A stretch of DNA of 64,000 nucleotides from Phaeodactylum tricornutum CCAP 1055/1. Taxonomy: Eukaryota > Bacillariophyta > Bacillariophyceae > Surirellales > Neidiaceae. The stretch is taken from NCBI RefSeq assembly GCF_000150955.2, contig NC_011673.1, positions 310,001 through 374,000 on the forward strand, written 5' to 3'. Below, piece by piece: positions 43,630 through 54,244 of this stretch (within the stretch, counting starts at the first letter, position 1; every line of letters begins with the position of its first letter). Below the pieces are notes generated by a model. That model saw nothing but the letters and a program-made list of their open reading frames with translations. It was not told where the DNA came from and ran no database searches. Both the position numbers and the translations under genes were made by a program.

Positions 43630-44358
43630 TTACCGCGCCTTGGACATTCCTCCGCCGTACATTCCTGTCTCTGATCCGGCATTTTTGTATTTCGCTTTTC
43701 CGAAGCTTATGGGGATATACTTGTGTTTGTACATGTGCATAATTTGTCGCTTCATTGTCATGAAAAACAGGACAAAAAAATACAACAGCAGAATGGGCCA
43801 AAACACGGGAATATCAAAAACCGAAAAGAAGGTCATAAAAATACTAGTCAAAGTCCCTCTCGCGCAAGCCAACCAAAATTTGAACTCGGGCAACCGTCGT
43901 GTAAAGGGTCGGTACTCTTTCGCTTCTTGATCAGTGGATGGTAGTGAGGGGCCGTCATTCAACGGATCTTCCAGAGGGGAAAGGAACGCAATGAAGTTAT
44001 TCAGTAAGAAAATTCCTAATCCGTATGCCACAATAAAGTATCCCTGAACAAAGTAGATCCGGAGAAAAAATAACAGAAGCAGAACGCCGAATCCAATCCA
44101 TCTTGGAACAACGTGAATCGTGGATTTATCAAGCCAATACTGAATTGCCCGTTTGACTAAAGAGAATAATAAAAGAAAGTAGCACATGAGATAACGATAC
44201 TTCCAAACGTCGTCGACACTGTTTAAAGAAGGCGCCATCTCTTTCACTGAGAATTTCGCAGTGCTCGAATTGAACCGTAGTTCTACAAACTCACTGTTGG
44301 CACTCGTTTGAGCAGCAGACTGAGCCCCGCCATTCGGTTCGTCCTCCGACTGCATCAT
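43630..44358 (-). CDS. RER1: RER1-family Golgi-to-ER retrieval receptor
   Basis: The frame gives 242 residues from the ATG at 44358. The RER1 signature is clear: VDDVWKYRYLMCYFLLLFSL, PRWIGFGVLLLLFFLRIYFV, QGYFIVAYGLGIFLLNNFIA with FLSPLEDP, then YRPFTRRLPEFKFWLACARG, and SVFDIPVFWPILLLYFFVLF followed by TMKRQIMHMYKHKYIPIS. Four membrane segments are expected. RER1 cycles between cis-Golgi and ER and returns escaped ER membrane proteins. The frame is open upstream of 44358 to about 44490 with coding-like sequence (AELFRFIDKLQDN) but has no ATG; a separate minus frame with ATG lies just upstream, so a short upstream exon is possible. The C-terminus is a low-complexity tail beyond SFGKAKYKN. 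Confidence 0.92.
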   Translation of the reverse strand: MMQSEDEPNGGAQSAAQTSANSEFVELRFNSSTAKFSVKEMAPSLNSVDDVWKYRYLMCYFLLLFSLVKRAIQYWLDKSTIHVVPRWIGFGVLLLLFFLRIYFVQGYFIVAYGLGIFLLNNFIAFLSPLEDPLNDGPSLPSTDQEAKEYRPFTRRLPEFKFWLACARGTLTSIFMTFFSVFDIPVFWPILLLYFFVLFFMTMKRQIMHMYKHKYIPISFGKAKYKNAGSETGMYGGGMSKAR

Positions 44359-44457
44359 GTTGTCTTGCAATTTGTCGATGAAACGAAAAAGTTCTGCAAC
44401 ACCAAGGACTCTAACGCGCTCTTTCTCTGCACTGGTCCAAAGATTTGAGCTACACGA

Positions 44458-44679
44458 ATGTCCATGGCGCGATACGGCGACGATTCACTGCCCACTGGGA
44501 TGACCCGAATCAAACAATCCGTATGTCTGCCCATCCTCCCTATATTTCCATTTCTAAGGATCGTATTTTACAGTTACAACATAGTCAATCCATTCAATTT
44601 TACTTTCAGTCACGTGTTCGATGAGGCGGGAGTAACGCAAAAGAAACCAACTACCGGTACCAGCGCTCTTGCACCGTAA
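44458..44679 (+). CDS. Doubtful 73-codon ORF between RER1 and MED21
   Basis: The frame starts at an ATG (or the second ATG at 44464, MARYGDDSLPTGMTRIKQS) and ends with FDEAGVTQKKPTTGTSALAP. The two ends look coding, but the middle (about 44521-44609) has intron-like GTATGT and TTTCAG ends whose removal would shift the frame. I do not recognise it. It also lies opposite open minus-strand sequence upstream of RER1. Kept only as a candidate. Confidence 0.2.
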   Translation: MSMARYGDDSLPTGMTRIKQSVCLPILPIFPFLRIVFYSYNIVNPFNFTFSHVFDEAGVTQKKPTTGTSALAP

Positions 44680-44787
44680 GCATGCAGTCAACAAAGATTG
44701 ATTAGTCTGGGCTTTGAAAGCGACGCAGACCCATTGAATAGCTAAATGTTAAGTCATTGCTGACAACACCGTACTCGCACCAAGAGA

Positions 44788-45519
44788 ATGACAGAAGCGG
44801 CGAAGGTGTCCGGGGGAGTAGAGTCTGTCAAAGATCCTCCAATTGCAACTAATATTGACGATGTCCTAGATCAGCACTCCAAAATTGATCCAATAACCGC
44901 CCTTCAGGATGACATCGGTGAGTATGAATTGTATTTCCGTTGATTTTCAACAAATCGTAAGCTGCTTCTCTAAGAATCGGCATATTTTTTTGCTGTAGAT
45001 GGCTTATCTCTAGCAATGTTTGAGGCTTTTCGTGGCCTTCGGGATGCCGTGGCCCCAGAATCAGGCAATCTGGGAGGAAGTCAGAACAGGAACGAAACGA
45101 CACCGGAGCAGCCCGACATGGACGATCTTTGGCATCACTACCGAAGCGGCGATCCCGATGTGACCAATTTGGTCGCCAAAGCATGCGAAGGTAGATCCCT
45201 ACCCCAAAAACGCGACGAGTTTATTCGTTTGCATGCCAAAATGGAGATGGAGAAGGATGCAGAGCTAGTAATGCGGCTCGCCGGTACCGTTTTGGAAAAG
45301 AGTAGTGAGATTGATGATCAAGTCGATATACTGCCTGGTATGCACCGTACAAAAACTGAACAAATGAATCGAATTGAAGAATTAATAGGAGCGAATCGAA
45401 AAGCCATCGAAGACTTGGAGGAAGCATACGCCTCTGCCGAAAGACAACGTGACGCGTGCAGGTCATTTGTTCAAAAAAATAGCTGTGCGGCATTGGGTAT
45501 CATCGAAGACACTGAATAG
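44788..45519 (+). CDS. MED21: Probable Mediator subunit 21
   Basis: Two exons, 44788-44917 and 44999-45519, join across an 81-bp phase-1 intron (GTGAGT...TGTAG), giving 216 residues. After an N-terminal segment (MTEAAKVSGGVESVKDPPIA) the joint yields LQDDIDGLSLAMFEAFRGLR. The middle has a conserved-looking YRSGDPDVTNLVAKACEGRS. The C-terminal half is a long helical bundle, with RLAGTVLEKSSEIDDQVDIL followed by PGMHRTKTEQMNRIEELIGA and a coiled-coil end AIEDLEEAYASAERQRDACR. Size, the DIDGLS...LQ-like start, the separated IDDQVDxLPG element and the C-terminal coiled coil fit MED21, a small essential Mediator subunit. MED21 is poorly conserved, so this remains a probable rather than firm call; other small coiled-coil nuclear proteins are possible. 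Confidence 0.55.
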
Positions 45520-45626
45520 ACGGGTAGTCTACTTATTTTTAGCTCTGTGTTCTTTCTGGAGATGAAAACGATTGCTACAGACTCGAAGGAAGATCGAAAC
45601 GTTCAGTAGCTTGCCGTTTGCTTGCT

Positions 45627-48077
45627 TTAAACAGCATAAACGTAGGCAGCGCCGGCTGCCGCAACTGCACCAGCAGCCACCATGTATGGTTTGGCGACCC
45701 GGCCAAAGTACAGTAGCACGGAAGATTCACCAATGCTGTCAACTTCGTATGCACATCGCCATACACCTCCATGAAATGATCCGTGCGAAAAGAGCTGGTT
45801 TGGATTTCCCAAGGAAGTATTTGGAGTAGCCCAGCTACCGGAGTCGTTGAGATCGTAAAAGAGTAAGGCCGACATGACGGCGTTGGAAGTCTCCGGCGCG
45901 AAGATTTCGAACGGTTCGAAATACGGCATGCCCTCGTAGGCCCAAGCGAACGTGCGATTGTGCACCACGGAAACTGTCGATGTGGACGGTGCAATGTTTG
46001 AAGAAACGATACAGCCCTTGTTTCGAGCAGTGATGGCTCGCCAGTGCTGCATGCGTTTGGCGAGTGCGTAATTGGGACCCTGAGCAACACTGATTCCGTT
46101 CACCAAGTAGTACTCACCGCCCTTCCCTGACACGGGCTTTTTGGAGTTCTGACGCAAGAACTTGCCTCCACTGAGCAAATTCATCATCATACCTAAAAAT
46201 GCAAGAAAGACATTTGGTCAGTAAACTCAAAAAGACACATGAAAGCCAGATGACTCGTCGAAATGATTGCCCTTACAGTATAACTTTCCAGAATACGATT
46301 TGTAATTTGCCTTCATCGCATCGTGGGCTTCTTTCGGAATCAAATGCAAATCCGTTGGCGTGCACAAATAAGCTAGCGAGGTGTTTTTTCGTTTTTCACT
46401 CAAATCTCGGCAAATGGCGTCCATCGCTAACGAAACTTGCACGTGTAGCGCACCGTCCAAGTAAGCGTAGCATCCCACAGTAAGGGATTTGCCTGGGTAC
46501 ACGTTCATCAGCCAATCGCGAATCATGGGTGTGTCTGTAAACAGATTACAACCAGCCTGGGCGAACATTTCTTCGTCGTTTTTGCATTTGCTGGGATCCA
46601 TTTTCATGGGGAATGTGATTGTTCCGGAAGATTGGCGAGCGATATCAATTAAACGTTTCCATATATTGGGACGATCCAAGTCTACCGCAATCACATTGGC
46701 GCCCAATGCCATAAGGACAAGTAGCGGGCCCATTGCGGAACCCGCGCCCAAAAGAACGAAGTAGCGATTTGAAATATCAAGCCATTCAGGATGTTCGATG
46801 CATTTGACGATGGCTGCACCGGCACTCGGTTCGATTGTTCCGTAGTCCGCCCAAGATTGCACCTGCTTCTTGAGAGCATCTCCTTTCAAAATACCACCCT
46901 TGTAGGGAATTTCCAATTCTTTAGTTAGCTTGTTTCCTTCGCCCTTGATGACGTGCGTAAAGAACTGCTCGGTATTTTTTGCCGCCATGGCTTCGCGGAA
47001 GGTCGTGGCGGATCCGTCGGGAGCGACGAACTCAAAGATATCGTAGGCAGAATCGAGACCGGCTTGGGCGATTTTGAGGGCCGATTCGGGCGTCTGGCAC
47101 TGTTCTTCGACCATGGCTCTAAGGTGCTTGACGTACTGGAATCGCCAGGCCTTGCAGGATCGAATCGCTTCAGCTTTTTGCTCGTTGACGGCCCCCACCG
47201 CGGCCGCGATGATTGTCTTGTTGACGTTGGTGGAAGAGCGCTGTCCCTTGGCGTCCACGGGCCAACAGAGACCGCGGGCCGGAGGCGGGGGTTTGGCGAA
47301 GCGCTTTTTGAACGCACTTTTACGGTTGGCCACCATATTCATAATCATGAAGGGAGATCCAAAGAAATAGACAATAGGTAGAACGATTGAGTACAACGTC
47401 ACGGAGAGGGGGCCGAATTTATCAACAAAGGCTTGGTCTTTAGAAGCGGCCAAGAAGACGGTAAGCTCGCCGCAGATGCCGGTTGGATAAAGGATGGCAA
47501 ACAGTGAATAACGCAACCAAAATAGAGGAAATGGGGTCTTTTTGGTAGCGTCTCCCGTCAGTAACGCCGTGACATAGAAAGCGTATCGAGGAACTTCCAC
47601 ACTTGCCCAGGATATGATCATCAGACCTGCACCCCATTGGGCTGAAGTTGCAATGGAAACAAGAATGAGAACAACGAGCCGATTGCGGAACACGGAGACG
47701 TGACGGGATTCTCGCTCGTCGTCCATGTGTACAAAACAACATAACTACGCAATCGGCCACTTACTCTGCGCCTGTGACGAGAATACCAGGGCCACCAAGG
47801 CCACGATGCGCGACATGACTTGCATCGCCGTTACCATAACGGGCGATCGAACCAATCCCAGGGCGGCGTGCAAGATTTCCAAGAGGGCGGCGGACTGTGC
47901 ATAGGTCAGCATGGTAGCAGTATCATCGTGCGCGTACACTTGAGCCGACGCGTCGCCGAACGGAGATTGATTAGCGACTTTGTCCAGTATCGTTGTGCAA
48001 GCCGCGTACCAGACGTAGGCCCAACCCGCACAACAAGCGCTGTTGTACAGCACTAAGTATGCGTCTTTCAGACCCAT
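45627..48077 (-). CDS. VLCFA 3-hydroxyacyl-CoA dehydratase fused to a Rossmann-fold domain
   Basis: Three exons, 48077-47765, 47641-46277 and 46192-45627, join across introns of 123 and 84 bp, both phase 1 (GTAAGT and GTAAGG donors), to give about 747 residues. The N-terminal part is the PTPLA/HACD/Phs1 dehydratase of the ER fatty-acid elongase: KDAYLVLYNSACCAGWAYVW, then LLEILHAALGLVRSPVMVTA, MQVMSRIVALVALVF, WASVEVPRYAFYVTALL with the catalytic Tyr and Glu, and LFWLRYSLFAILYPTGICGE. It catalyses dehydration of 3-hydroxyacyl-CoA. From about residue 250 a second domain of unknown function begins: it contains a Rossmann dinucleotide-binding motif, YFVLLGAGSAMGPLLVLMAL followed by GANVIAVDLDRP, and continues through the third exon, ending in a small hydrophobic segment AAGAVAAAGAAYVYAV. 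The second domain may act on NAD(P) or on an acyl substrate; its activity is unknown. Confidence 0.85.
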
Positions 48078-48549
48078 GGTAGAACTTGATCCAAAAGCCC
48101 TATACGCAATTGTTACTACTAGATCTCTTTCACTCTAGAGAATGACTATGACGCGCAAGATACTATCCTGAAGTCGAAGCCGAATCAGCAAATGCAACCC
48201 AAACCACAAACGGTAAAATGGAGACGAATGACGGCAGAGTTGAAATTGAACGTGTCGACGATCCAAACAAATGTGGAAGAGCGAAACGTCTGGGATTCGA
48301 CCGTAGGAACCGTAGGACCGTGTAAATCCTTGGAGTATACCGTAGGGAGCTTTCCAAAATGGCCTTGTGGACTTTCCAATGTAAGCGAAAAATAGCCCTA
48401 GACCTAACCTGTATCAGCAATGCCCGAAGCACGCCGTGTCGCCTCTACCTTATGCGTGTCCCTCGTGTAACTCCCGTCTCGAAAGGGTATGCCCCCTTTT
48501 CATCTCATACAATTGGACTGGCTGACTGTTGTTCGTGACGACTTGAACC
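48078..48549. other. Divergent intergenic region
   Basis: Gap between the dehydratase fusion (minus) and glucosidase II (plus). Short frames on both strands are patternless. Presumably promoters. Confidence 0.4.
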
Positions 48550-51500
48550 ATGATTCGTATGAATGCGTACGGCTGGTGGCTGCTGTTGCTGCTGGTCTCG
48601 ACGTGTGCGGTCGGCGTCACGGCGGTCGATCGAAGCAAGTTTCGAACCTGTCAGCAAACGAGTTTTTGTCGACGCCATCGGGGCAACCATTCCAGCCGAC
48701 TGTACGAATACAAACTCATTGCGGATTCCGTACACTTTCATGCACCGCACGAAGCGTCATCTGCGGAACATCCCGCCGATACGGATCCGGATGAAAAAGA
48801 AAAAAAGAGCGTGTGGCAGAGTCTGCAGCGTCGCTTGCTGGGTCAGCATCACGTCCACAACGGTGACAACGGCAAACTCGATCCGTACGTGCGCGGCCCT
48901 CCTCCGACGTTGACCGGTACAGTATACAATGTAGCGGATGAAACTTCCTCCGGATCCCACGAAGAATTACTCTTCTCCGTGTCCGCCATGTCGGATGGGC
49001 TGGTAAGAGTGCGATTGACGGAACGCTACGGAGTCGCCGGCAGTGCCCACGAACACGCCCGCGTCACCTACGACGATCTCGTATTGGAACACAAGGAATG
49101 GACATCTGCATCGCATGCGCAGTGGCTGCGTCCGGAGGATCCGCAAACGACCGCGACCTTGGAGTCTTTGGTACCCTCGGGAAGTCACGTTTCGAACTAC
49201 ATGGGCCTGAAATACGGTGATGGCGTCGATAGCTCCAACACTCCAACTTTGGATTGGATTTTGCTGATTCAGCTGCAGCCGTTTGCGGTCGGATTATATC
49301 AAGCAAATGACATTGGCAGTGGCGCCAAGGTTGTGCTCAATGCGGAACAAATGATGCACTTTGAAACACGACGGCACAAGGACGGCGCCTCCGAGCCGGA
49401 TACTACGTCCGAAGAAGCGGAAACCTCCAATGATGCGGACGGGAAAAAGTCAGACAAGGAAATTGTGGGTTACTGGGAAGATGGTCTCGCCATTTATGCC
49501 GATGGTACGAGAGAAGAACGCCAAGAAATGATAGAATCGGAAGAGCATCGTAAGCTTTCGGAACAAGACTTGGACCGGGAGGGACTTTGGGAAGAGCATT
49601 TTCAATCGCATCAGGATAGCAAGCCGTTTGGGCCCATGAGTGTTGGCATGGATATAGATTTTCCCGAATCGAATCATTTATACGGTATTCCTGAGCACGC
49701 CTCATCGGCGACTTTAAAAACGACATTTGGGGAAAATGCTCATTTTAAGGAGCCGTACCGGCTTTACAACTTGGACGTGTTTGAATACGAATTGGACGAG
49801 ACTATGGCACTTTACGGAAATGTGCCTCTTGTAATCAGCCAGAGCGTCAAAACTGGCACCACGGGAGTCTTCTGGTTCAACCCTACCGAGACCTATGTTG
49901 ACATCGCGTCTTCGTCTGGATCAACGGGAACGCACTGGATCAGCGAAAGCGGAATCATTGACGTTTTCTTACTACCAGGACCAGATCCGTCTTCCGTTTA
50001 CCACCAGTACGCTACTTTGACGGGAACGACACCAACACCACCCATGTTCTCCTTGGGATACCACCAGTGTCGCTGGAATTACAAGGACGAGAAGGACGTA
50101 TACATGGTACACGGCAAGTTCGAAGAGCTGGACTATCCCTACGATGTACTTTGGCTGGACATAGAGCACACAAACGGAAAACGTTACTTTACTTGGGACA
50201 GCAGCTTGTTCCCAGATCCCAAAACCATGCAGAAAACTCTGGCCGATCAAGGTCGCCGTATGGTGACGATTGTTGACCCGCACATTCTCCGCGATAACAA
50301 TTATTATATTCATAAAGAGGCGACGGCCAAGGGACTTTACATAAAAGATAAGCAAGGGGAGAAGGATTACGACGGCTGGTGCTGGCCGGGATCCTCGTCC
50401 TACCTTGACTTTACGGACGAAAACGTTCGTTCTTGGTGGGCTGACCAATTTTCATACTCTCGCTATGAAGGATCCACGCCAACGTTGTTTACTTGGAATG
50501 ACATGAATGAACCCTCAGTTTTTAATGGTCCGGAGGTGTCCATGCAAAAGGACCTTCGAAACTTGCACGGTGACGAACATCGCGAGTGGCATAATCTATA
50601 CGGCATGCTTTTCCATCGCGCTACGGGAGAAGGACACATTCGTCGTAGTCCGAGCGAAGATATTCGTCCATTTGTCTTGAGTCGAGCATTTTTTGCCGGT
50701 AGCCAAAAATACGGAGCGATATGGACTGGCGACAATACAGCCGATTGGGGACATCTACAGGTCGCGGGGCCGATGTTGCTAAGTTTGAATACGGCGGCAC
50801 TCTCTTTCGTCGGCGCAGATGTTGGTGGTTTTTTCGGTAATCCAGACGCTGAGCTGTTTACACGGTGGATGCAGGCTGGTGCGTACCAACCATTCTTTCG
50901 GGGTCATGCCCATCACGACTCCAAACGAAGAGAGCCATGGATGTATGGCGAAGAGACAATGCAACGGCTTCGTCAAGCTGCATTGTGGAGGTATCAGCTG
51001 CTTCCTTTCTGGTACACAGTTTTTCATGAGGCTGAGATTTCTGGGATGCCGGTCATGCGTATGATGTGGATGCAATATCCCGAAACGGAGGCAATATTTG
51101 GGGTAGACGATCAGTATTTGATTGGGGCCGATCTGCTGGTGAAGCCAATTACGGCAGCTGGTGTTTCGGAGGTAGAAGTGCTCTTTCCCACAGACCATCT
51201 TTGGTATGATGTTAAATCCCTGCAAATCGTTTGCTCTACAATTGCTTCCATGAGCGTCGAGTCCCGGACTATATCGTCAGCAATAGATGAGATTCCAGTT
51301 TTTCAGCGCGGAGGCTCAATCATACCACGTAAGCTGCGACTCCGTCGGAGTACCACGACGATGAAGACTGATCCCTACACACTTTTTGTTGCTTTGGATG
51401 ATTCCTACCAAGCATCGGGTACGCTGTACATGGATGACGAAGAAACGCTGGGCTACAGCAAACGTGCTGAGTGCGCTGATGCGAGCATTAGCGCTGATTT

Positions 51501-51747
51501 GAGTGAAGGCGCTGGTACTGTTAGTGCTCATGTGAACCTCGGTTCCGGATGGTCCAGCGCAGTCCATTTCTTAGCTGAGGATAGAATGATTGAACGTATT
51601 GTGATCATGGGGTTTCCGAGCACACCAAAAGCTGTGAGCGTCAATGAAGAGTCGCTTGACTTTAGCTTTAACAAGTCTTCGAACGTTTTGGTTGTTCGCA
51701 AGCCTGAAGTCTCGGCCCTCAGGGACTGGAGCATCAAGATTGTGTGA
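48550..51747 (+). CDS. GANAB: Glucosidase II alpha subunit, GH31
   Basis: A single exon of 1065 residues. A signal peptide is present (MNAYGWWLLLLLVSTCAVGV), ending before TAVDRSKFRTC. The GH31 core includes NHLYGIPEHA, GTHWISESGIIDVFLLPGPD, PMFSLGYHQCRWNYKDEKDV, LDIEHTNGKRYFTWDSSLFP, the nucleophile region LFTWNDMNEPSVFNGPEVSM (about residue 647), and downstream RPFVLSRAFFAGSQKYGAIW with TGDNTADW, the acid/base region. The sequence YQPFFRGHAHHDSKRREPWM is the conserved GH31 signature of glucosidase II. Length and features match ER glucosidase II alpha, which trims glucose from N-linked glycans in the calnexin cycle. There is no HDEL-type retention signal, as expected, since the beta subunit supplies it; no beta subunit gene is in the window. 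The region of residues 65-130 and the acidic stretch around 285-330 are low-complexity insertions. Confidence 0.95.
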   Translation: MIRMNAYGWWLLLLLVSTCAVGVTAVDRSKFRTCQQTSFCRRHRGNHSSRLYEYKLIADSVHFHAPHEASSAEHPADTDPDEKEKKSVWQSLQRRLLGQHHVHNGDNGKLDPYVRGPPPTLTGTVYNVADETSSGSHEELLFSVSAMSDGLVRVRLTERYGVAGSAHEHARVTYDDLVLEHKEWTSASHAQWLRPEDPQTTATLESLVPSGSHVSNYMGLKYGDGVDSSNTPTLDWILLIQLQPFAVGLYQANDIGSGAKVVLNAEQMMHFETRRHKDGASEPDTTSEEAETSNDADGKKSDKEIVGYWEDGLAIYADGTREERQEMIESEEHRKLSEQDLDREGLWEEHFQSHQDSKPFGPMSVGMDIDFPESNHLYGIPEHASSATLKTTFGENAHFKEPYRLYNLDVFEYELDETMALYGNVPLVISQSVKTGTTGVFWFNPTETYVDIASSSGSTGTHWISESGIIDVFLLPGPDPSSVYHQYATLTGTTPTPPMFSLGYHQCRWNYKDEKDVYMVHGKFEELDYPYDVLWLDIEHTNGKRYFTWDSSLFPDPKTMQKTLADQGRRMVTIVDPHILRDNNYYIHKEATAKGLYIKDKQGEKDYDGWCWPGSSSYLDFTDENVRSWWADQFSYSRYEGSTPTLFTWNDMNEPSVFNGPEVSMQKDLRNLHGDEHREWHNLYGMLFHRATGEGHIRRSPSEDIRPFVLSRAFFAGSQKYGAIWTGDNTADWGHLQVAGPMLLSLNTAALSFVGADVGGFFGNPDAELFTRWMQAGAYQPFFRGHAHHDSKRREPWMYGEETMQRLRQAALWRYQLLPFWYTVFHEAEISGMPVMRMMWMQYPETEAIFGVDDQYLIGADLLVKPITAAGVSEVEVLFPTDHLWYDVKSLQIVCSTIASMSVESRTISSAIDEIPVFQRGGSIIPRKLRLRRSTTTMKTDPYTLFVALDDSYQASGTLYMDDEETLGYSKRAECADASISADLSEGAGTVSAHVNLGSGWSSAVHFLAEDRMIERIVIMGFPSTPKAVSVNEESLDFSFNKSSNVLVVRKPEVSALRDWSIKIV

Positions 51748-51831
51748 AATAAAAACAACGAATAAACGTAAAACTCGTTAAGCGTCCGTGATAGACTTCC
51801 TGAGACTAATCATGTTGACAAAGCTTTCTAT

Positions 51832-54244
51832 TTACGCCGCTTCAGCTTCTCTTTGCAGACGATACTTCTTCATGAGTTCCTCCTGCGTATTCCTGGGGAC
51901 CTGTGTGTGCTTCAGGTATTCCATCGTGAATTCACCTTTGCCCTGAGTTTGGCTGCGCAGCTCGGTTGAATAGCCAAACATGTTGGCCAGCGGGACCTCG
52001 GCTTGGATCTTGATGCCGCTCCCATCATCATTCATATCACTACTCTGAATCATTCCCATACGTCTGTTCAATCCCGCAACTACCGTTCCCTGAAAGTCGG
52101 CTGGTGCCTCAACTTGAACTGTCATAACAGGCTCCAAAATAGACGGATTGGATTTCTTCATCGTCTCACGTACGGCGTTTGCCATACAAGTACGGAATGC
52201 TTGATCAGAAGAATCCACAGCATGCGCAGCTCCGTCTTGTAACACAACACGGACACCTTCGACTTCGCAGCCAACCAATGCACCTTCAGTAAAGGCATCG
52301 ATGCTTCCTTTTTCACAAGACGAGTAATATTCCGGTGGAATGTTTGTACCCACACATCGATTCTCAAACATATTTCCCTGGCCTGATTCTTTTTGCTCTT
52401 CCGCTGAGAATGGCTCTATATAGCCAATTACCCGAGCATATTGACCAGCACCTCCCGTTTGTTTCTTGTGTATCCAGTCAAACTTCTGTTGGCTGCCAAT
52501 TGTCTCCTTGTAACTGACATTTGGCTGTCCTGTAATACACTCGACATTGTACTCACGAACCATTCGCTCAATATAAACTTCCAGGTGCAATTCTCCCATG
52601 CCACTTATGACGGTCTCCTTCGTTTCGGAATCAATCTTGACACGAAGCGTAGGATCTTCTTTAGTAAACTTTGTGATAGCTTTAGCAAAACTATTCTGCA
52701 TCGTTGCCTTCGCTGGTTTGACGGAAAGACTCATGACCGGCTCGGGTACAAACATGGTACTCATAGCGATATGCATGTTGCCGTCCGAGAAAGTATCCAT
52801 TGATTTACAGTCAACACCAAACATTGCGACAACTTCTCCTGAGCCAGCTTCCGTGATTTCTTCCATATCGTCAGAATGCATACGGACAATGCGTGAAAGT
52901 TTCACTTTTTTTCCATCGTTGATGTTAGTGATAGAGTTCCCTTTCTTAAGCGTTCCTTGGTACACACGCATGTAGGTAAGTTGACCAAACTGTGTCTCGT
53001 CAAGTTTAAATGCGAGTGCCAACAGTGGATCGCTATCCTTTCCTGAAACCAAAACTGGTTCTTCGTCTTTCGACCGATCCAGTGCATAATTTGCTTTTTC
53101 GTACGGTGCCGGTAAATAATTTATCACTCCGTCCAACAATGGTTGAACGCCTTTGTTCTTAAATGCACTTCCCATAAAGACCGGAACAAATTTGCAAGCA
53201 ATTACCTGACGACGAATAGCAGCCTTCAGAGCTTCTTCGTCCGGCTTCTCCTCCATCAAAAATATTTCAGCAATCTCATCATCTGCGTCGGATAATTTCT
53301 CAACAAGTTCTGCTGTTTTCTTTTCAACAAGCTCCTGATATTCCACGGGAATGGGACCTTCCTTCACCAGCTCTCCTCTTTCACCATCAAATGTGTAAGC
53401 CTTCTTTTCGATCAAGTCAATAACACCGACATGGTCATTTTCGAGCCCCATCGGAATTTGCAAAGCAGCAGCGTTTAGCTTCAGCTGATCGCGAAGCTGG
53501 CCGATAACTTTGTCGGGATTGGATCCTTGGCGATCCAACTTGTTAACAAAGGCAAGACGGGGAATATTGTATCGCTTCATTTGACGATCCACAGTTAAAG
53601 ACTGGGACTGCACACCTGACACTCCACAAAGCACCAAAATTCCACCATCCAGGACACGCAAAGCGCGCTCGACCTCGATCGTAAAATCAACGTGACCCGG
53701 TGTGTCTGTTGCACGAAGAGAACGAAAATCGTGAGAGCCGCATTCTTGTCAGCGAGCGTTGCAACCATAGCCGTCTGCCTTGTTGTTTACGTACCAATGA
53801 TGTTAATATGCGAGTCCTTCCATCGACAAAACGTCGCCGCCGATTGAATCGTAATACCCTTTTCACGTTCCAAGTCCATGGAATCCATTTTTGCCCCGAC
53901 ACCGTCTTTTCCTCGCACGTCGTGGATCGCGCTAATGCGACCCGTGTAAAACAAAATGCGTTCCGTCAAAGTGGTTTTCCCACTGTGCTCAAGGAAATTG
54001 AAGAGTTAGTGCTCGAGTCTAATCACAAGTATATTTCTCACGTCATCGAACGAAACGCCGATGACAGATCCTCATCAATCAAGAAAGCGTACCTGTCGAT
54101 GTGGGCGCTAATTCCTATATTACGAAGCCTGTCGTTGTATTCAGAGCTAAAGAGACGTGATTTGATGTCAATACCACCAAGGGGTCGGACCCAGCGAAAC
54201 GCCCAAGGCGTAGAGGCCATTCGAAGCATAGCTGCCGTCGCCAT
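51832..54244 (-). CDS. Mitochondrial elongation factor G (mEF-G1)
   Basis: Three exons, 54244-54093, 53982-53795 and 53705-51832, join across introns of 110 bp (phase 2, GTACGC donor) and 89 bp (phase 1, GTACGT donor), giving about 737 residues. The first exon ends [10 protein letters not shown]; across the intron it forms the P-loop [19 protein letters not shown]. The second exon carries [18 protein letters not shown] and ends at the start of the G3 box, DTPGHVDF, which is completed by the third. The G4 box is [10 protein letters not shown]. Domains II-V follow: [58 protein letters not shown], then [20 protein letters not shown]. The start [20 protein letters not shown] is an amphipathic mitochondrial presequence. 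It drives translocation on the mitoribosome, and possibly recycling. Resemblance is closest to EF-G1 rather than EF-G2 or plastid EF-G, by motif recall only. Confidence 0.92.

Noticed and set aside
44371-44490. Open minus frame upstream of the RER1 ATG as a longer N-terminus
   Set aside because: Contains no ATG; noted under RER1 as a possible upstream exon but not added to the model.
46925-47381. Frames of 130-142 codons on both strands inside the dehydratase fusion
   Set aside because: Shadow frames; the real frame has dehydratase and Rossmann motifs and the others have none.
49972-51225. Minus-strand frames of 148-158 codons inside glucosidase II
   Set aside because: Antisense shadows of a strongly conserved GH31 gene.
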